Translations under genes and position numbers: made by a program
The notes under the pieces: model-generated
What the model was told of the DNA's origin: nothing
The model's database searches: none
Seen by the model: only the letters and a program-made list of their open reading frames with translations
Assembly: GCA_000564995.1 (NCBI GenBank)
Contig: JDFH01000026.1
Location: 1 to 42,670, forward strand
Source of the DNA: Atopobium sp. ICM42b
GTDB taxonomy: Bacteria; Actinomycetota; Coriobacteriia; Coriobacteriales; Atopobiaceae
DNA: 42,670 nucleotides
Reading direction: 5' to 3'
In this document: one piece after another, positions 9,202 through 19,004 of the stretch
How the letters are laid out: each line of letters begins with the position of its first letter
How positions within the stretch are numbered: position 1 is the first letter of the stretch

Positions 9202-10347
9202 TTATAAATTGCCGCCACCAAGTTTGTTGTATGACGTAATAAGTTGGGTGCGGGTTTTGGTGCCTGGTGGAAAGACGGTATCAAACAAAGGCATCAAGCC
9301 GCGGAAAAGAACACCACTTTGCACGCGGTGAGATAGACCTCTTACCGTACGTCTTGACTCTTCAAGCTGTGAGCGGAGCTCCTCAAGGTAAGGGGAGCGA
9401 CGAGCATAGAACCAGAAAAGGCCTGCAAGATCTGAGTTTGGATAGAGCCAAGGCCTGTTGTCTGGTCCTGCAAAATGCGCAATGCAGATATTCTTACGAG
9501 CTTCTTCGTATTCTTCTCGCACATCTTTTGGCGCCTGAGCAACAATGTGATCACGGCGGAGGAATTGCCAGTCTACCAGGTAATTCCACTTCATATTAAT
9601 ACGAAGATAATGGCCGTTCACAAACCTGTTAAGGACATCTTGATCAAGCCAGCGCCATGCGCGCATGGTTGAGACCTTTAGAAACTCCTCAGGAGAAATT
9701 TGCTTTCTAATCTCTTCCAGGTTCATCAAAATGACGCCTGCCTGGAAGTAATCGTGAGGATCATCCATACCTAGCTCATTTTTGAGGTAGGGGCCAACTG
9801 TGGCGTCATAGCCATCAATCTGACCAATAGTATCTGCGTCGCGCGTAGCGCCTACCAAGTATCCTGTGACGTCGATATCATAGAGCTCAGCAATATCGGT
9901 ATTAACTACCAGGTCAGAGTCAAGGTAGATGGCTTTATTGACGTTAGGAAGCAGCGAGGGAGCAAGCAGCCTGTAGTAAGTTTCTGGTCTAAAGTGACCA
10001 TGATGAGGAAGCTCAATATCTCCGAGAGCAGCATCAACATCTAAGAAACCAACATGGACGTTATCAACAAGCTGAGCCTGACGAGTAAGCGTAATCATGC
10101 TGGTAGGAGTGAGGTCACGAGTCAAAACAATGATGTCGTAACGACGCTCTGGATTGACGTTCTCAATGATGGATTGAATTGCTACAGATAAATACGGCAC
10201 AAAGTTATCGCTGCAGGCAAAAACAAGCACAACGTCATTAAGGGCAAGACCCAGCTCATCGGATGAGCTTGCAAGCATTGCTCCAGAAAGTTGCGCCCTG
10301 CCTGTTCCAACAAGGCGTTGTGTGGGTATTTTACGTAATCTTCTCAT
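9202..10347 (-). CDS. Glycosyltransferase family 8 (LgtC/GspA-like)
   Basis: A GT8 retaining glycosyltransferase, predicted to transfer a hexose from a UDP-sugar onto a surface glycan or glycoprotein; the acceptor cannot be read from sequence. The GT-A fold begins at VLVFACSDNFVPYLSVAIQS (about 40-59), the metal-binding DxD is DSD at 143-145 (YLDSDLVVNTDI), and the later HFAGPDNRPW matches the family's HFxGxxKPW motif. The roughly 60-residue C-terminal tail is basic and partly coiled-coil-like. The first ATG lacks a clear ribosome site; a second in-frame ATG at residue 24 is preceded by GGAG, so the true start may be about 70 bases further in. It is the last gene of a probable minus-strand operon, 17 bases after the TatD-like gene. 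Confidence 0.85.
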   Translation of the reverse strand: MRRLRKIPTQRLVGTGRAQLSGAMLASSSDELGLALNDVVLVFACSDNFVPYLSVAIQSIIENVNPERRYDIIVLTRDLTPTSMITLTRQAQLVDNVHVGFLDVDAALGDIELPHHGHFRPETYYRLLAPSLLPNVNKAIYLDSDLVVNTDIAELYDIDVTGYLVGATRDADTIGQIDGYDATVGPYLKNELGMDDPHDYFQAGVILMNLEEIRKQISPEEFLKVSTMRAWRWLDQDVLNRFVNGHYLRINMKWNYLVDWQFLRRDHIVAQAPKDVREEYEEARKNICIAHFAGPDNRPWLYPNSDLAGLFWFYARRSPYLEELRSQLEESRRTVRGLSHRVQSGVLFRGLMPLFDTVFPPGTKTRTQLITSYNKLGGGNL

Positions 10348-10364
10348 ACGTAAGACTTTAACAC

Positions 10365-11135
10365 TTAGACGCCAAAAACGCCTGCTGCGTTTGCCATTAC
10401 TTCACTTTGCACAGAGTATCCACGGGCCTCACTGAGTCCAAGAAGAGCTCGCTTAAGGCTGTCCACAATGTACGTCGAGTCAATATCTGTGTGATCACTG
10501 GAGGGAAGGTCAGTCTCGGTAAGAAGCTTATCTTTTGGGTATACCTTAGCGTATTCACGGCCACGCTTAGTCTTAAGGCTCATCTCGCCAACAGAGAACC
10601 AACAGCCAAGCTTAATAGCCCTTTGGAGCTCTTCTGAGCTACCGCTAAACCAATGGATGATAGAAACACACTCTTGAGCGGCACCTGTCTGCTCAAGAAT
10701 ATCTAGTACCGTATCAACGCTTCTCACGGTGTGCATCGAGAGCACTCGTGGCTGGTCGTTGCGTGAAAGCTCTGCTGCACGTGCGCAGATCTTTGTAAAG
10801 GCCTTAACCTGCAAATCTTGCAACCCATCAACACAATAGCGAGAAGAAAAATCTAGTCCAATCTCGCCAAGGTAAGATGTCTGCTCCATAAGCTCTAGCA
10901 GGAGCTCTATATCTTTTTGAGTAACGCGCCCATCAGAGATGTACCAGGGATGTGCTCCTAGTCCCACACGGATGTTGTCTTGCGTAAGCTGAGGAGCAAG
11001 TTCTAGGTAGTCGTGAGGAGTAACACCGCAGGTAAAGAAACCTAATCCGGCGTCATGGGAACTTCTCGCTACATTGAGCGGGGAGTCCATAAGGTTGGCA
11101 TGGACGTGCGCATCAAAATACGTGAGGTTACTCAT
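10365..11135 (-). CDS. TatD-family metal-dependent hydrolase
   Basis: TatD proteins are TIM-barrel amidohydrolases, usually metal-dependent 3'-5' exonucleases or related phosphoesterases. From ATG 11135 the protein is 256 residues. Visible metal-site motifs are FDAHVHANL near the N-terminus, GLGAHPWY, GEIGLDFS, a HTVRS equivalent of the family's H-x-R segment, and ETDLPSSD near the C-terminus. The motifs are looser than in E. coli TatD, so it is a divergent member and its substrate is uncertain. The frame extends to 11174, but ATG 11135 has CAGGG upstream and gives the normal family start. Its ATG overlaps the end of the tcdA-like gene by 8 bases (ATGAGTAA), indicating coupling. Confidence 0.8.
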   Translation of the reverse strand: MSNLTYFDAHVHANLMDSPLNVARSSHDAGLGFFTCGVTPHDYLELAPQLTQDNIRVGLGAHPWYISDGRVTQKDIELLLELMEQTSYLGEIGLDFSSRYCVDGLQDLQVKAFTKICARAAELSRNDQPRVLSMHTVRSVDTVLDILEQTGAAQECVSIIHWFSGSSEELQRAIKLGCWFSVGEMSLKTKRGREYAKVYPKDKLLTETDLPSSDHTDIDSTYIVDSLKRALLGLSEARGYSVQSEVMANAAGVFGV

Positions 11136-11862
11136 GATCAAGCCCTGACAAGTGCAAAATAACGTCTGAGGCAATCATTTGACCCATAATAGGAGGGTAG
11201 TAGGACATAGTTCCTAGCTTGGCAGATTTGCCCGTTGCGCCCTCTGGTGCAAAAACTGGTCGCGCTGGCTCAGGGGAGTAGAGAACACGGAAGTCGGCAA
11301 GTCCACGCTTCTTGGACTCTTTTCTCATTACTCTTGCAAGAGCATCGGTATGCGTTTTTGAAAGCGTAGTAATCTCCAGAAGTTCTGGGTGGATCTTATT
11401 GCCGCCGCCCATGCTGGAGATGAGGTAGATATCGTTTTTCTGACACCATGCCACAACAGCTAATTTGGCAGAAATGGTATCGATGGCATCAACTACAACA
11501 TCTGGTTTTGGAAGAGCAGAGAGCTGCTCGTCAACGTTGTCTTTAAGCAAAAACGCGTCAAGTGTGACCACGTGAGCGTCTGGATTAATGTCCAGAATCA
11601 TCTCTTTGGTAACGTCAACTTTTCTTTTTCCAATGGTGCTCACATAGGCAATAGCCTGCCTGTTTAGGTTGGATGCTTCTACTGCATCGGCATCCACTAA
11701 AACAAACGAGCCTACACCGCCTCTGGCCAGCGCCTGAACACAGTTTGAACCAACGCCACCAAGACCTAAGACCATGACGCAGGAATTTTGAATCTGTCCA
11801 AGGCGGTCTTTTCCTAGAACAAGTTCAAGTCGAGCAGTGGCTTCAGGAATTGTGGCAGACAT
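11128..11862 (-). CDS. tcdA: ThiF/E1-family protein, probable tRNA threonylcarbamoyladenosine dehydratase (TcdA)
   Basis: TcdA is an E1-like adenylating enzyme that cyclises the t6A modification at tRNA position 37 to ct6A. The 244-residue length matches. The Rossmann ATP site GLGGVGSNCVQALARGG lies near residues 31-47, followed by DADAVEASNLNRQ (metal and adenylation residues) and DAIDTISAK; the late SSMGGGNKI and STPE-like YSPEPARPV segments are typical of TcdA rather than of ThiF or MoeB. The frame is open up to 11955, but ATG 11862 has GAGGAG five bases upstream and avoids running into the ABC gene. It follows the ABC transporter gene by 34 bases. Confidence 0.85.
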   Translation of the reverse strand: MSATIPEATARLELVLGKDRLGQIQNSCVMVLGLGGVGSNCVQALARGGVGSFVLVDADAVEASNLNRQAIAYVSTIGKRKVDVTKEMILDINPDAHVVTLDAFLLKDNVDEQLSALPKPDVVVDAIDTISAKLAVVAWCQKNDIYLISSMGGGNKIHPELLEITTLSKTHTDALARVMRKESKKRGLADFRVLYSPEPARPVFAPEGATGKSAKLGTMSYYPPIMGQMIASDVILHLSGLDHE

Positions 11863-11896
11863 AGAGCTCCTCATAAAAAGTATCTGCAGATAGTAT

Positions 11897-13615
11897 TTAT
11901 TGTTCAAGAGTATAGAGGGCCTTAAAGTAATGATTTTGTTGCATAAGTTCCTCAAACGAACCCATTTCGATAATACTACCTTCCTTCATTACAATAATTT
12001 CGTCAAATTTTTTCAGCTGAGCTTCCTCTAAGTTGTGTGTAATAACTAGGCGTAGTGTTCCTGTGAGATTTGTTATTGAATTTATAATTTGGTCAGTAGT
12101 TGAATGGTCAAGCGCTGATGTAGCTTCATCGAAAAACAGAACGTTAGAACCCTTTAACAAACTTCTAGCAATACAGATTCTTTGACGTTCGCCACCAGAA
12201 AGGTTTGAACCTGCTTCACCACATTGATAGCTCAGTTTATTTTGTTTAATGAACTCTGTAAGCCCAGCCTTTTCACATGCTTGAGAAATAGCATCTTTTG
12301 AGTGACTTTCGAACATAGTAATGTTGTCTTCAATGGATGCATTGAATAAGAAATTCTCTTGTTGTACGAGTGAAACATTTTGATAGAGACTCTTTTTATC
12401 AATAGTTCTTAACTCTAAGCTATCGTAAAATATATTTCCTTGATAACTTAAATTGCCGCCCATGAGCAGATTAAATAAAGTAGATTTTCCAGATCCTGAT
12501 ATTCCAACAATTGCATAACTTTTATTAGGTAGAAGTTTGATTGATAAATTTTTCAGCACAGCTTTATTTTGTTCGTAAGCAAATGAAAGATTGTTGATGA
12601 CTATTCCTTTTGTAACTTTATCTAATGTCTGTTGCCCCTCTTCTTCTTCATTGTCAGCAAGAGTCTCAGAAAATTTTAAAATCAAATCATTTGAGGCCTT
12701 ACGTGATGCGAGTACCGGTGGAATTGTTTGTAAAGGGAGACTAATGTAGTTCATAAGTAACGTGGCCATAAGAATTACACCAGGTGTTACTCCTTGATTT
12801 GAAATACAAAGATATGTACCAGCAATCAAAACAGCCCATTGAGATAAGCCGAAAGCACTCCAACTCAGAGTATTAATGAATCGAGTAGTTTTTCTACTTT
12901 CTCTTTTTGAGCTTTCAAGAGCGGTATTGTCTTTCTCAAAAAGTCTCACTGCAGCCTTTGTTGCACCGTAAGCTTTTATCAAAGGAAAGCCTTTTACTAG
13001 ATCAGTGACTTGGGCAATGAATTGGCTAGTTTTTGCAGAAGATTCTTTTTGAATTTTACCGAGTGTTCCACCTAGCTTTACGCCAATGATTAGAGGAAGA
13101 ATTGAAGCGGCAATAGCTACCATAGTTAATGGAATGCTTTGAACCATTAGCATTATGAGGGCCACAATGAAAGATATACTATCGCTTACCAAAGAAAACA
13201 TCTGTTCAAGATATGTAGTCTCTATAGTATTTAAATCATTAGTAAGTGCAGATACATAAACGGAACTACCACTTGCTTCAAACGAGTTTATACCTTTTTT
13301 CAGCATGTATTTAAATGCGGTGTTGCGATAAGAGTTAGCAGCATGATAGAGATAATTAGGAACAAAATAACGAACCACTAATTTATTTGTAATTGCTGAG
13401 ATTGTTAATATGGCGGCAAATAGACAACCTTGTAGAAAATCATTAAATGATCCTGACACAGCGGAATTCATGAGAATTGAAGTTATGTAGGGTGAACATA
13501 CCGTAACTAGTTCTAAAGAAGTTGTAAAGAAAAAGGAGCCGAATAACAACTTTTTATTACTCCAAAAAAGACTCCGTTTAAGGTCGTTTTGAATTTCTTT
13601 AACAGTGCTTTTCAT
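11897..13615 (-). CDS. ABC transporter, fused permease and ATP-binding half-transporter (exporter type)
   Basis: A 572-residue half-transporter that should act as a homo- or heterodimer in the cytoplasmic membrane. Residues 1-320 form the type IV exporter transmembrane domain (about six hydrophobic segments). The ATPase domain has Walker A GISGSGKST (371-379), Q-loop Gln419, signature LSGGE (472-476), Walker B VLFFDE (492-497) and switch His527. No peptidase C39 domain is present. Low-GC codon use (many aat, aaa, tta, att) and the AT-rich upstream sequence set it apart from all its neighbours and suggest horizontal acquisition. An AGAAGG site precedes the ATG. The substrate is unknown; such proteins export peptides, lipids or drugs. 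The usual partner half-transporter is not adjacent. Confidence 0.88.
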   Translation of the reverse strand: MKSTVKEIQNDLKRSLFWSNKKLLFGSFFFTTSLELVTVCSPYITSILMNSAVSGSFNDFLQGCLFAAILTISAITNKLVVRYFVPNYLYHAANSYRNTAFKYMLKKGINSFEASGSSVYVSALTNDLNTIETTYLEQMFSLVSDSISFIVALIMLMVQSIPLTMVAIAASILPLIIGVKLGGTLGKIQKESSAKTSQFIAQVTDLVKGFPLIKAYGATKAAVRLFEKDNTALESSKRESRKTTRFINTLSWSAFGLSQWAVLIAGTYLCISNQGVTPGVILMATLLMNYISLPLQTIPPVLASRKASNDLILKFSETLADNEEEEGQQTLDKVTKGIVINNLSFAYEQNKAVLKNLSIKLLPNKSYAIVGISGSGKSTLFNLLMGGNLSYQGNIFYDSLELRTIDKKSLYQNVSLVQQENFLFNASIEDNITMFESHSKDAISQACEKAGLTEFIKQNKLSYQCGEAGSNLSGGERQRICIARSLLKGSNVLFFDEATSALDHSTTDQIINSITNLTGTLRLVITHNLEEAQLKKFDEIIVMKEGSIIEMGSFEELMQQNHYFKALYTLEQ

Positions 13616-13894
13616 GTCAAACCTTCTTAACCTGTAGAAAAAATTGTTGACTATACTTTTGATTTAAATGTTGTTGATTTTTTCAATCAATTTTAGTGTT
13701 TGATATGTTTGTTATGGCTTCTTTCAGCTAAAACTTTGAATTGAATGTTGTGACAAATCAATACTACTACTTTTTATACAAAGTGTAATTTTTTATATGT
13801 AATATTAAAATTACATTAATATATTCCCCTAAACCACATCTGTTTCAATGCATTATACTGTTCAAATGGTTAATAGGAATACTGCTAAAAGCAT
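13616..13894. promoter_or_regulatory. AT-rich divergent promoter region between the ABC gene and valS
   Basis: This 279-base spacer is far richer in A and T than the genes around it. On the minus strand TATAGT (13655-13650) is a plausible -10 for the ABC gene; on the plus strand TATACT (13854-13859) is a plausible -10 for valS, but neither has a clear -35. Small AT inverted repeats occur at 13674-13690 (TTGATT/AATCAA) and 13797-13814 (TGTAAT/ATTACA). No T-box signature was found before valS. Confidence 0.4.
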
Positions 13895-16600
13895 ATGAAA
13901 GGCAAGATTACTGTGGAAGAAATGCCCAAGAATTATGATCCTCAGGCAGCTGAGCCTGAGCTCATTGAAAAGTGGATAAAGGCAGATTGCTATGGTCGCA
14001 GCAAAGGAACTGAAGACCGTACGGTAGTTATCCCTCCACCAAACGTTACTGGCATCCTTCACATGGGTCATGCCATGGATGACACCATCCAGGACACCTA
14101 CATTCGTTATTCTCGCATGCGCGGTTACTCAACTCGTTGGATTCTAGGAACTGACCACGCAGGCATTGCAACTCAGACTAAGGTTGATAAAAAGCTTAAG
14201 TCAGAGGGTATTTCTCGTCTTGAAATTGGTCGCGAGAAGTTCCTGGATGCTTGCTGGGATTGGACGCGCGAGTACGGCGGAACCATTGTTTCTCAGATTA
14301 AGCGCATGGGCTGCTCCATTGATTTTAATGACGAGAAGTTCACCATGTCTCCTGAGTACACTCAGGCAGTACGTAAGGTCTTTGTTGACTGGTATCATGA
14401 CCAGCTCATTTATCGCGGAAAGCGTATCGTAAACTGGTGTCCTCATTGTGAGACTTCTATCTCTGACGATGAGGCGGAGTACGCTGATGAGAAGGGCCAT
14501 CTTTGGTACCTGCGTTACCCGCTCAAAGAGCCTGTTAATGGCGTTGAGTACATTACCGTAGCAACTACTCGTCCAGAGACTATGTTGGGTGATACCGGCG
14601 TAGCTGTCTCTCCTCAAGATCCAGAAAAGGCCGATCTTGTTGGAAAGACTGTTATTCTGCCCATTGTTAATCGAGAGTTTCCAATTTTCTCTGACTGGCA
14701 TGTTGACGCAGGTTTTGGTACCGGTTTTGTTAAGGTAACTCCAGCTCATGACCCTAATGACTTTGCTATGGGCCAGACTCATAACCTTGAGCAGATCAAC
14801 ATTTTTGATGAGCACGCTGTTGTTGTTGACGGTTACGGTGAGTTTTCTGGTCTTGATAGAGATCAGGCTCGCGAGGCTATTGTTGCTTGGTTTGAAGAGC
14901 ATGGCCTGCTTGATCACGTTGAAGATCTTGATCACTCCGTTATGCATTGCTACCGCTGCGGCACAACTCTTGAGCCATGGCTCTCTGAGCAGTGGTTTGT
15001 TGCCGTTGATAAGCTCAAAGAGCCTGCAGCACAGGTAGTTAAAGACGGTCAGGTTACCTTCCACCCAGAGCGTTGGACTCAGACCTACCTCACTTGGATG
15101 GAGAATCTCCGTGACTGGAATATCTCCAGGCAGCTTTGGTGGGGTCACCGCATTCCTGTGTTCTACTGCGATGATTGTGGCTGGCAGGACGCTCTTATGG
15201 AAGACACCGATGTCTGTCCAAAGTGCGGCGGTCATCACGTTCATCAGGATGAGGACGTTCTGGATACCTGGTTCTCTTCTCAGCTGTGGACTTTTGCTAC
15301 ACAGGGTTGGCCAGATCATCCTGAGCAGCTTGAGGGTCACCACCCAACACAGGTCCTGGTGACCGCTCGAGATATCATTGCTCTTTGGGTTGCTCGCATG
15401 ATTATGAGTTCGCTTTACTTCACCAAAGAGATTCCATTCCACGATGTCTACATCTACGCAACCATTTTGGCTAAGGACGGCAGCCGTATGTCCAAGTCAA
15501 AGGGTAATGGTGTAGATCCTATGGACCTGATTGCTAAGTATGGTGCTGACGCAATGCGTTATAACCTGCTTACGCTTATTACTAATAACCAGGACGTCAA
15601 GTTTGATGCTGTTCTTGATAAGAAGACCCGTGAGCTTATTGAGTCTCCAAGAACTGATCAGGCACGTTCTTTTGTTACTAAGATTTGGAATGCAAGCCGT
15701 TTTGTTCAGATGAACCTTGACGGTTACACTGCTGGCATGCCAAAGGCAGAGACACCTGAAGATGCATGGATGTTCTCGCGCCTTGCTAAGGTTGTAGCAG
15801 AGACAACTGAGCAGCTTGAGACCTATGGCTTTGGCGAGTATGCTCGCAACATTCAGTCTTTCTTCTGGAATGATGTCTGCGACTGGTACATTGAGCTCTG
15901 CAAGGGTCGCCTTCTAGACGGAACTCCTGAGGAGCGCCTGCAGGTTCAGCGCAACCTTGTCTTTGTCCTGGACGTCAGCATGAGGCTTCTGCATCCTGCA
16001 ATGCCATTTGTTACCGAGAGCGTTTGGGATGCTCTTCCTGCATCCGGTCTTCTGAGTCACGATGCAGAGTTCTTGATGATCTCTGAGTGGCCAGACCCAC
16101 AGAAACTTGCCAACTTTGTTGACGAGGCAGCTGAGCATAACTTCTCGCTTGCTAAGACCGTTGTTTCTGCTGTTCGTTCTTCTCGCGCTCGTTATAGGCT
16201 GTCTCCAAAGACAGACCTTGCTGTTGTGGTCAAAGCTCCAGCACAGGATGTTGCAGCTCTAAAGGAGCAGGCAGCGTTCATCCAGAACGTTGGCCGTGTA
16301 AGCTCGCTTGAGGTTGCTGAGGCTCCTCAGAAGCCCGCTGGTTCTGTCTCTGTCACCGACGCTGGCCTTGAGATGTACGTTGTTCTTGGTGAGCTTGTTG
16401 ACCTTGCTGCTGAGGCAAAGCGTCTTCAGAAAGATCTTGAGTCTGCAAAGAAGGAGCTTTCTGGTGTGGAGCGTACCCTTGCTAACGAAGGCTTTGTTGC
16501 TAAGGCAGCGCCTGAAGTTATCGAGAAGAAACGTGTACGCGCAGAAGAACTTACTACACTTGTTGCTCAGCTAGAGCAGCAGATTGCTGACTTCTCATAG
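13895..16600 (+). CDS. valS: Valyl-tRNA synthetase
   Basis: Class I aminoacyl-tRNA synthetase charging tRNA-Val. At 901 residues it has normal length. The HIGH-type ATP motif is HMGH (56-59) inside PPPNVTGILHMGH, and the KMSKS loop is RMSKS (531-535). The editing (CP1) domain lies between them, with TTRPETMLGDTGVAVSP near 230. Zinc-ribbon-like cysteine pairs (CDDC and CPKC, about 425-445) interrupt the catalytic region, and a C-terminal coiled coil (about 840-901) closes the protein. The ATG at 13895 has only a distant AGGA; an ATG at 13922 and a GTG at 13913 are alternatives, so the first nine residues are uncertain. It is expressed divergently from the ABC gene. Confidence 0.97.
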   Translation: MKGKITVEEMPKNYDPQAAEPELIEKWIKADCYGRSKGTEDRTVVIPPPNVTGILHMGHAMDDTIQDTYIRYSRMRGYSTRWILGTDHAGIATQTKVDKKLKSEGISRLEIGREKFLDACWDWTREYGGTIVSQIKRMGCSIDFNDEKFTMSPEYTQAVRKVFVDWYHDQLIYRGKRIVNWCPHCETSISDDEAEYADEKGHLWYLRYPLKEPVNGVEYITVATTRPETMLGDTGVAVSPQDPEKADLVGKTVILPIVNREFPIFSDWHVDAGFGTGFVKVTPAHDPNDFAMGQTHNLEQINIFDEHAVVVDGYGEFSGLDRDQAREAIVAWFEEHGLLDHVEDLDHSVMHCYRCGTTLEPWLSEQWFVAVDKLKEPAAQVVKDGQVTFHPERWTQTYLTWMENLRDWNISRQLWWGHRIPVFYCDDCGWQDALMEDTDVCPKCGGHHVHQDEDVLDTWFSSQLWTFATQGWPDHPEQLEGHHPTQVLVTARDIIALWVARMIMSSLYFTKEIPFHDVYIYATILAKDGSRMSKSKGNGVDPMDLIAKYGADAMRYNLLTLITNNQDVKFDAVLDKKTRELIESPRTDQARSFVTKIWNASRFVQMNLDGYTAGMPKAETPEDAWMFSRLAKVVAETTEQLETYGFGEYARNIQSFFWNDVCDWYIELCKGRLLDGTPEERLQVQRNLVFVLDVSMRLLHPAMPFVTESVWDALPASGLLSHDAEFLMISEWPDPQKLANFVDEAAEHNFSLAKTVVSAVRSSRARYRLSPKTDLAVVVKAPAQDVAALKEQAAFIQNVGRVSSLEVAEAPQKPAGSVSVTDAGLEMYVVLGELVDLAAEAKRLQKDLESAKKELSGVERTLANEGFVAKAAPEVIEKKRVRAEELTTLVAQLEQQIADFS

Positions 16601-16609
16601 GTAAAACTT

Positions 16610-16631
16610 GATGCGGTGTAACAGCCGCATC
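16610..16631 (+). other. Hairpin between valS and fhs
   Basis: A 7-bp stem GATGCGG/CCGCATC (16610-16616 with 16625-16631) with an 8-base loop lies ten bases after the valS stop. It has no T run, so it is at best a weak terminator or an RNA-processing structure. No tetrahydrofolate-riboswitch sequence is present before fhs. Confidence 0.4.
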
Positions 16632-16676
16632 ATGTGTTTAGTACGTGCATGCAGGCCACTTTAGGTTAGGAACAAC

Positions 16677-18350
16677 ATGTCTGAGGTTAAGTCCGATATC
16701 GAGATTGCTCAATCATCCGAGATGCTTCCCATCTTTGAGGTGGCAAAGCGTGCGGGTATTCCAGAGGATTTGCTGGAGCCTTATGGTCGCTATAAGGCAA
16801 AGCTTGATGCACGCGCTTTGGCAGATAAGCCTCTTCGCGGCAAGCTTGTGCTGGTAACTGCCATTAACCCAACGCCAGCGGGCGAGGGAAAGACCACTAC
16901 CTCGGTTGGTTTGGCAGATGCCTTGACCAGCTTGGGACAGTCTGCCATGTTGGCCCTTAGAGAGCCTTCTTTGGGTCCTGTCTTTGGCGTCAAGGGCGGT
17001 GCTGCAGGTGGCGGCTATGCCCAGGTAGTTCCTATGGAGGACATCAACCTTCACTTTACCGGAGACTTCCACGCTATTGGCGCTGCAAACAACCTCTGCG
17101 CAGCCATGCTGGATAACCACATCAAGCAGGGCAACAGCCTTAACATTGATCCACGCCGTGTGGTGTGGAAGCGCTGCGTTGACATGAACGATCGCCAGCT
17201 CAGAAATGTTGTTGACGGCCTTGGTGGCATTGCCGATGGCATGCCAAGACAAGATGGCTTTGATATCACGGTCGCTTCCGAGGTCATGGCCGTATTTTGC
17301 CTTGCTTCGGGCATCAAAGATCTTAAAGAGCGTCTGGGCAGAATGGTTATTGCCTACACCTATGACCGCAAGCCTGTTACCGTCAGTGATATCCACGCCG
17401 AGGGCGCTATGACCGCACTGCTCAAAGACGCTATTCAGCCTAACCTGGTACAGACGCTTGAGCACACACCCGCTCTTGTCCACGGCGGTCCTTTTGCCAA
17501 CATTGCTCACGGCTGCAATACGGTTGAGGCAACAAAGACTGCTCTTCGTCTTGCTGATTACGTTGTTACCGAGGCTGGTTTTGGTGCAGACCTTGGTGCC
17601 GAGAAGTTCTTGGACATCAAATGTAGAGCTACTGGTCTTGCTCCCTCAGCTGTTGTTTTGGTGGCAACTGTTCGCGCTCTTAAGTACAACGGAGGCGTTG
17701 CCAAAGCAGATCTTAACCAGCAAAACGTTGAGGCGCTTAAAGAGGGCATTCCTAACCTGCTTCGTCACGTTGACAACATCCAGACCGTCTATGGACTTCC
17801 TGTAGTTGTTGCCATCAATGCATTCCCAACCGATACCGCTGAAGAGCTTGCTCTGGTAGAGGAGGAGTGCAAGAAGCGCGGCGTAAATGTAGTACTGTCT
17901 GAGGTTTGGGCAAAAGGCGGAAAAGGTGGTCAAGCTTTGGCAGAAGAGGTCATGCGCCTCTGTCAGACTGAGTCCAAACTCACCTTTGCATACGATGTCA
18001 AAGAGTCTTTGAAGCAGAAGATTACAGACATTGCTACCAAGATTTACCATGCCGATGGTGTGGAATTTGCTCCAAGTGCCGCCAAGCAGCTCCAGCAGCT
18101 TGAAGAGCTTGGCTTTGGCGAGCTTCCTATTTGTATGGCAAAAACTCAGTACTCATTTACTGATGACCAGACCAAATTGGGTGCTCCAGAAAACTTTAAG
18201 ATTACCGTGCGAGAAGTACGTGTTTCTGCAGGTGCTGGCTTTGTAGTCTGTCTTACGGGCTCTATTATGACCATGCCAGGACTTCCAAAGGTTCCTGCTG
18301 CAGAGCACATTGATGTTCTTGATGATGGAAGAATTGTGGGTCTTTTCTAA
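16677..18350 (+). CDS. fhs: Formate--tetrahydrofolate ligase
   Basis: Fhs joins formate to tetrahydrofolate at the cost of ATP, giving 10-formyl-THF, the entry of formate into one-carbon metabolism. The 557-residue length matches the bacterial enzyme. The P-loop [10 protein letters not shown] is at about 65-74, followed by [20 protein letters not shown] (about 93-112), both strongly family-specific. The ATG follows AGG-rich sequence (TTAGGAACAAC). Its TAA overlaps the fchA ATG by one base (TAATG), and the genes fchA, folD, folE and folC follow with almost no gaps, so this is the head of a folate/one-carbon operon. Confidence 0.97.
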   Translation: MSEVKSDIEIAQSSEMLPIFEVAKRAGIPEDLLEPYGRYKAKLDARALADKPLRGKLVLVTAINPTPAGEGKTTTSVGLADALTSLGQSAMLALREPSLGPVFGVKGGAAGGGYAQVVPMEDINLHFTGDFHAIGAANNLCAAMLDNHIKQGNSLNIDPRRVVWKRCVDMNDRQLRNVVDGLGGIADGMPRQDGFDITVASEVMAVFCLASGIKDLKERLGRMVIAYTYDRKPVTVSDIHAEGAMTALLKDAIQPNLVQTLEHTPALVHGGPFANIAHGCNTVEATKTALRLADYVVTEAGFGADLGAEKFLDIKCRATGLAPSAVVLVATVRALKYNGGVAKADLNQQNVEALKEGIPNLLRHVDNIQTVYGLPVVVAINAFPTDTAEELALVEEECKKRGVNVVLSEVWAKGGKGGQALAEEVMRLCQTESKLTFAYDVKESLKQKITDIATKIYHADGVEFAPSAAKQLQQLEELGFGELPICMAKTQYSFTDDQTKLGAPENFKITVREVRVSAGAGFVVCLTGSIMTMPGLPKVPAAEHIDVLDDGRIVGLF

Positions 18351-19003
18351 TGTCTTATCCCTCTTCACCTGAAGAAGTAGCGTTTACAACCTATAGCGCA
18401 GACTCTTATGCTCAACACCTTGCTGCAAAAGAGCCTATTCCTGGCGGTGGTAGCGCTGCCGCTTATGTAGGCGCACTTGCAGTATCTTTGGCTTCAATGG
18501 CCGGTGTCTACGCACAAGGAAAACCTGCCTATGCTCAGCATGAAGACGATCTTGCAAAATACATTGCTCGAGCTGGAGCGCTTCGCCAAGATTTCATGGA
18601 GCTTATGGATGAAGACTCTCGCCAGTTTTTGCTGGTTTCCAGCGCGTTTAGTGTGTCTAAAGATGATCCAAAGCGCGTAGAGATTGTTGAGGATGCTCTT
18701 AAAGAAGCAGCTCAACCTCCGCTGAAGGTTATGAGAAAAGTGTGCGAGTCCATTGAACTTCTCGAAGAGATGCTTATCAAGGGATCACGTATGCTTTTAT
18801 CCGACGTAGGTTGCGGTGCCGCTCTTGCGCGTGGAGCTTTGATTGCAGCTTCGCACACGTTGTTTGTAAATACACGCTCCATGCATGATACGGCCTATGC
18901 TCAAACATTGCTTGATGAGGCAGATAAGCTTCTGGACACCTATGTATCACGAGCTGACGCCGTAAGCGATGCAGTGAGCGCACAGCTGAGACAGGAGGCA
19001 TAA
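18350..19003 (+). CDS. fchA: Methenyl-THF cyclohydrolase / formiminotransferase-cyclodeaminase family protein
   Basis: A 217-residue stand-alone cyclodeaminase-domain protein. In organisms with Fhs, FchA-type proteins hydrate and open methenyl-THF to and from 10-formyl-THF; in histidine degradation the same fold releases ammonia from formimino-THF. The signature IPGGGSAAAYVGALAVSLASM (about 31-51) is split here as PGGGSAAAYVGALA followed by SLASMAG and is the folate-binding glycine-rich region. No formiminotransferase domain is present and no histidine-degradation gene is nearby, so a cyclohydrolase role is favoured by context. It is translationally coupled to fhs and abuts folD, whose own cyclohydrolase residues are missing. 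Confidence 0.88.
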   Translation: MSYPSSPEEVAFTTYSADSYAQHLAAKEPIPGGGSAAAYVGALAVSLASMAGVYAQGKPAYAQHEDDLAKYIARAGALRQDFMELMDEDSRQFLLVSSAFSVSKDDPKRVEIVEDALKEAAQPPLKVMRKVCESIELLEEMLIKGSRMLLSDVGCGAALARGALIAASHTLFVNTRSMHDTAYAQTLLDEADKLLDTYVSRADAVSDAVSAQLRQEA

Positions 19004-19004
19004 C

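Noticed and set aside
13616..13894. T-box or riboswitch before valS
   Set aside because: The specifier-loop layout and the conserved TGG-ACCGCG-type T-box sequence are absent; the region is AT-rich promoter-like DNA.
16601..16676. Tetrahydrofolate riboswitch before fhs
   Set aside because: Only a 7-bp hairpin is present in 76 bases; the THF aptamer is longer and its conserved core is not seen.
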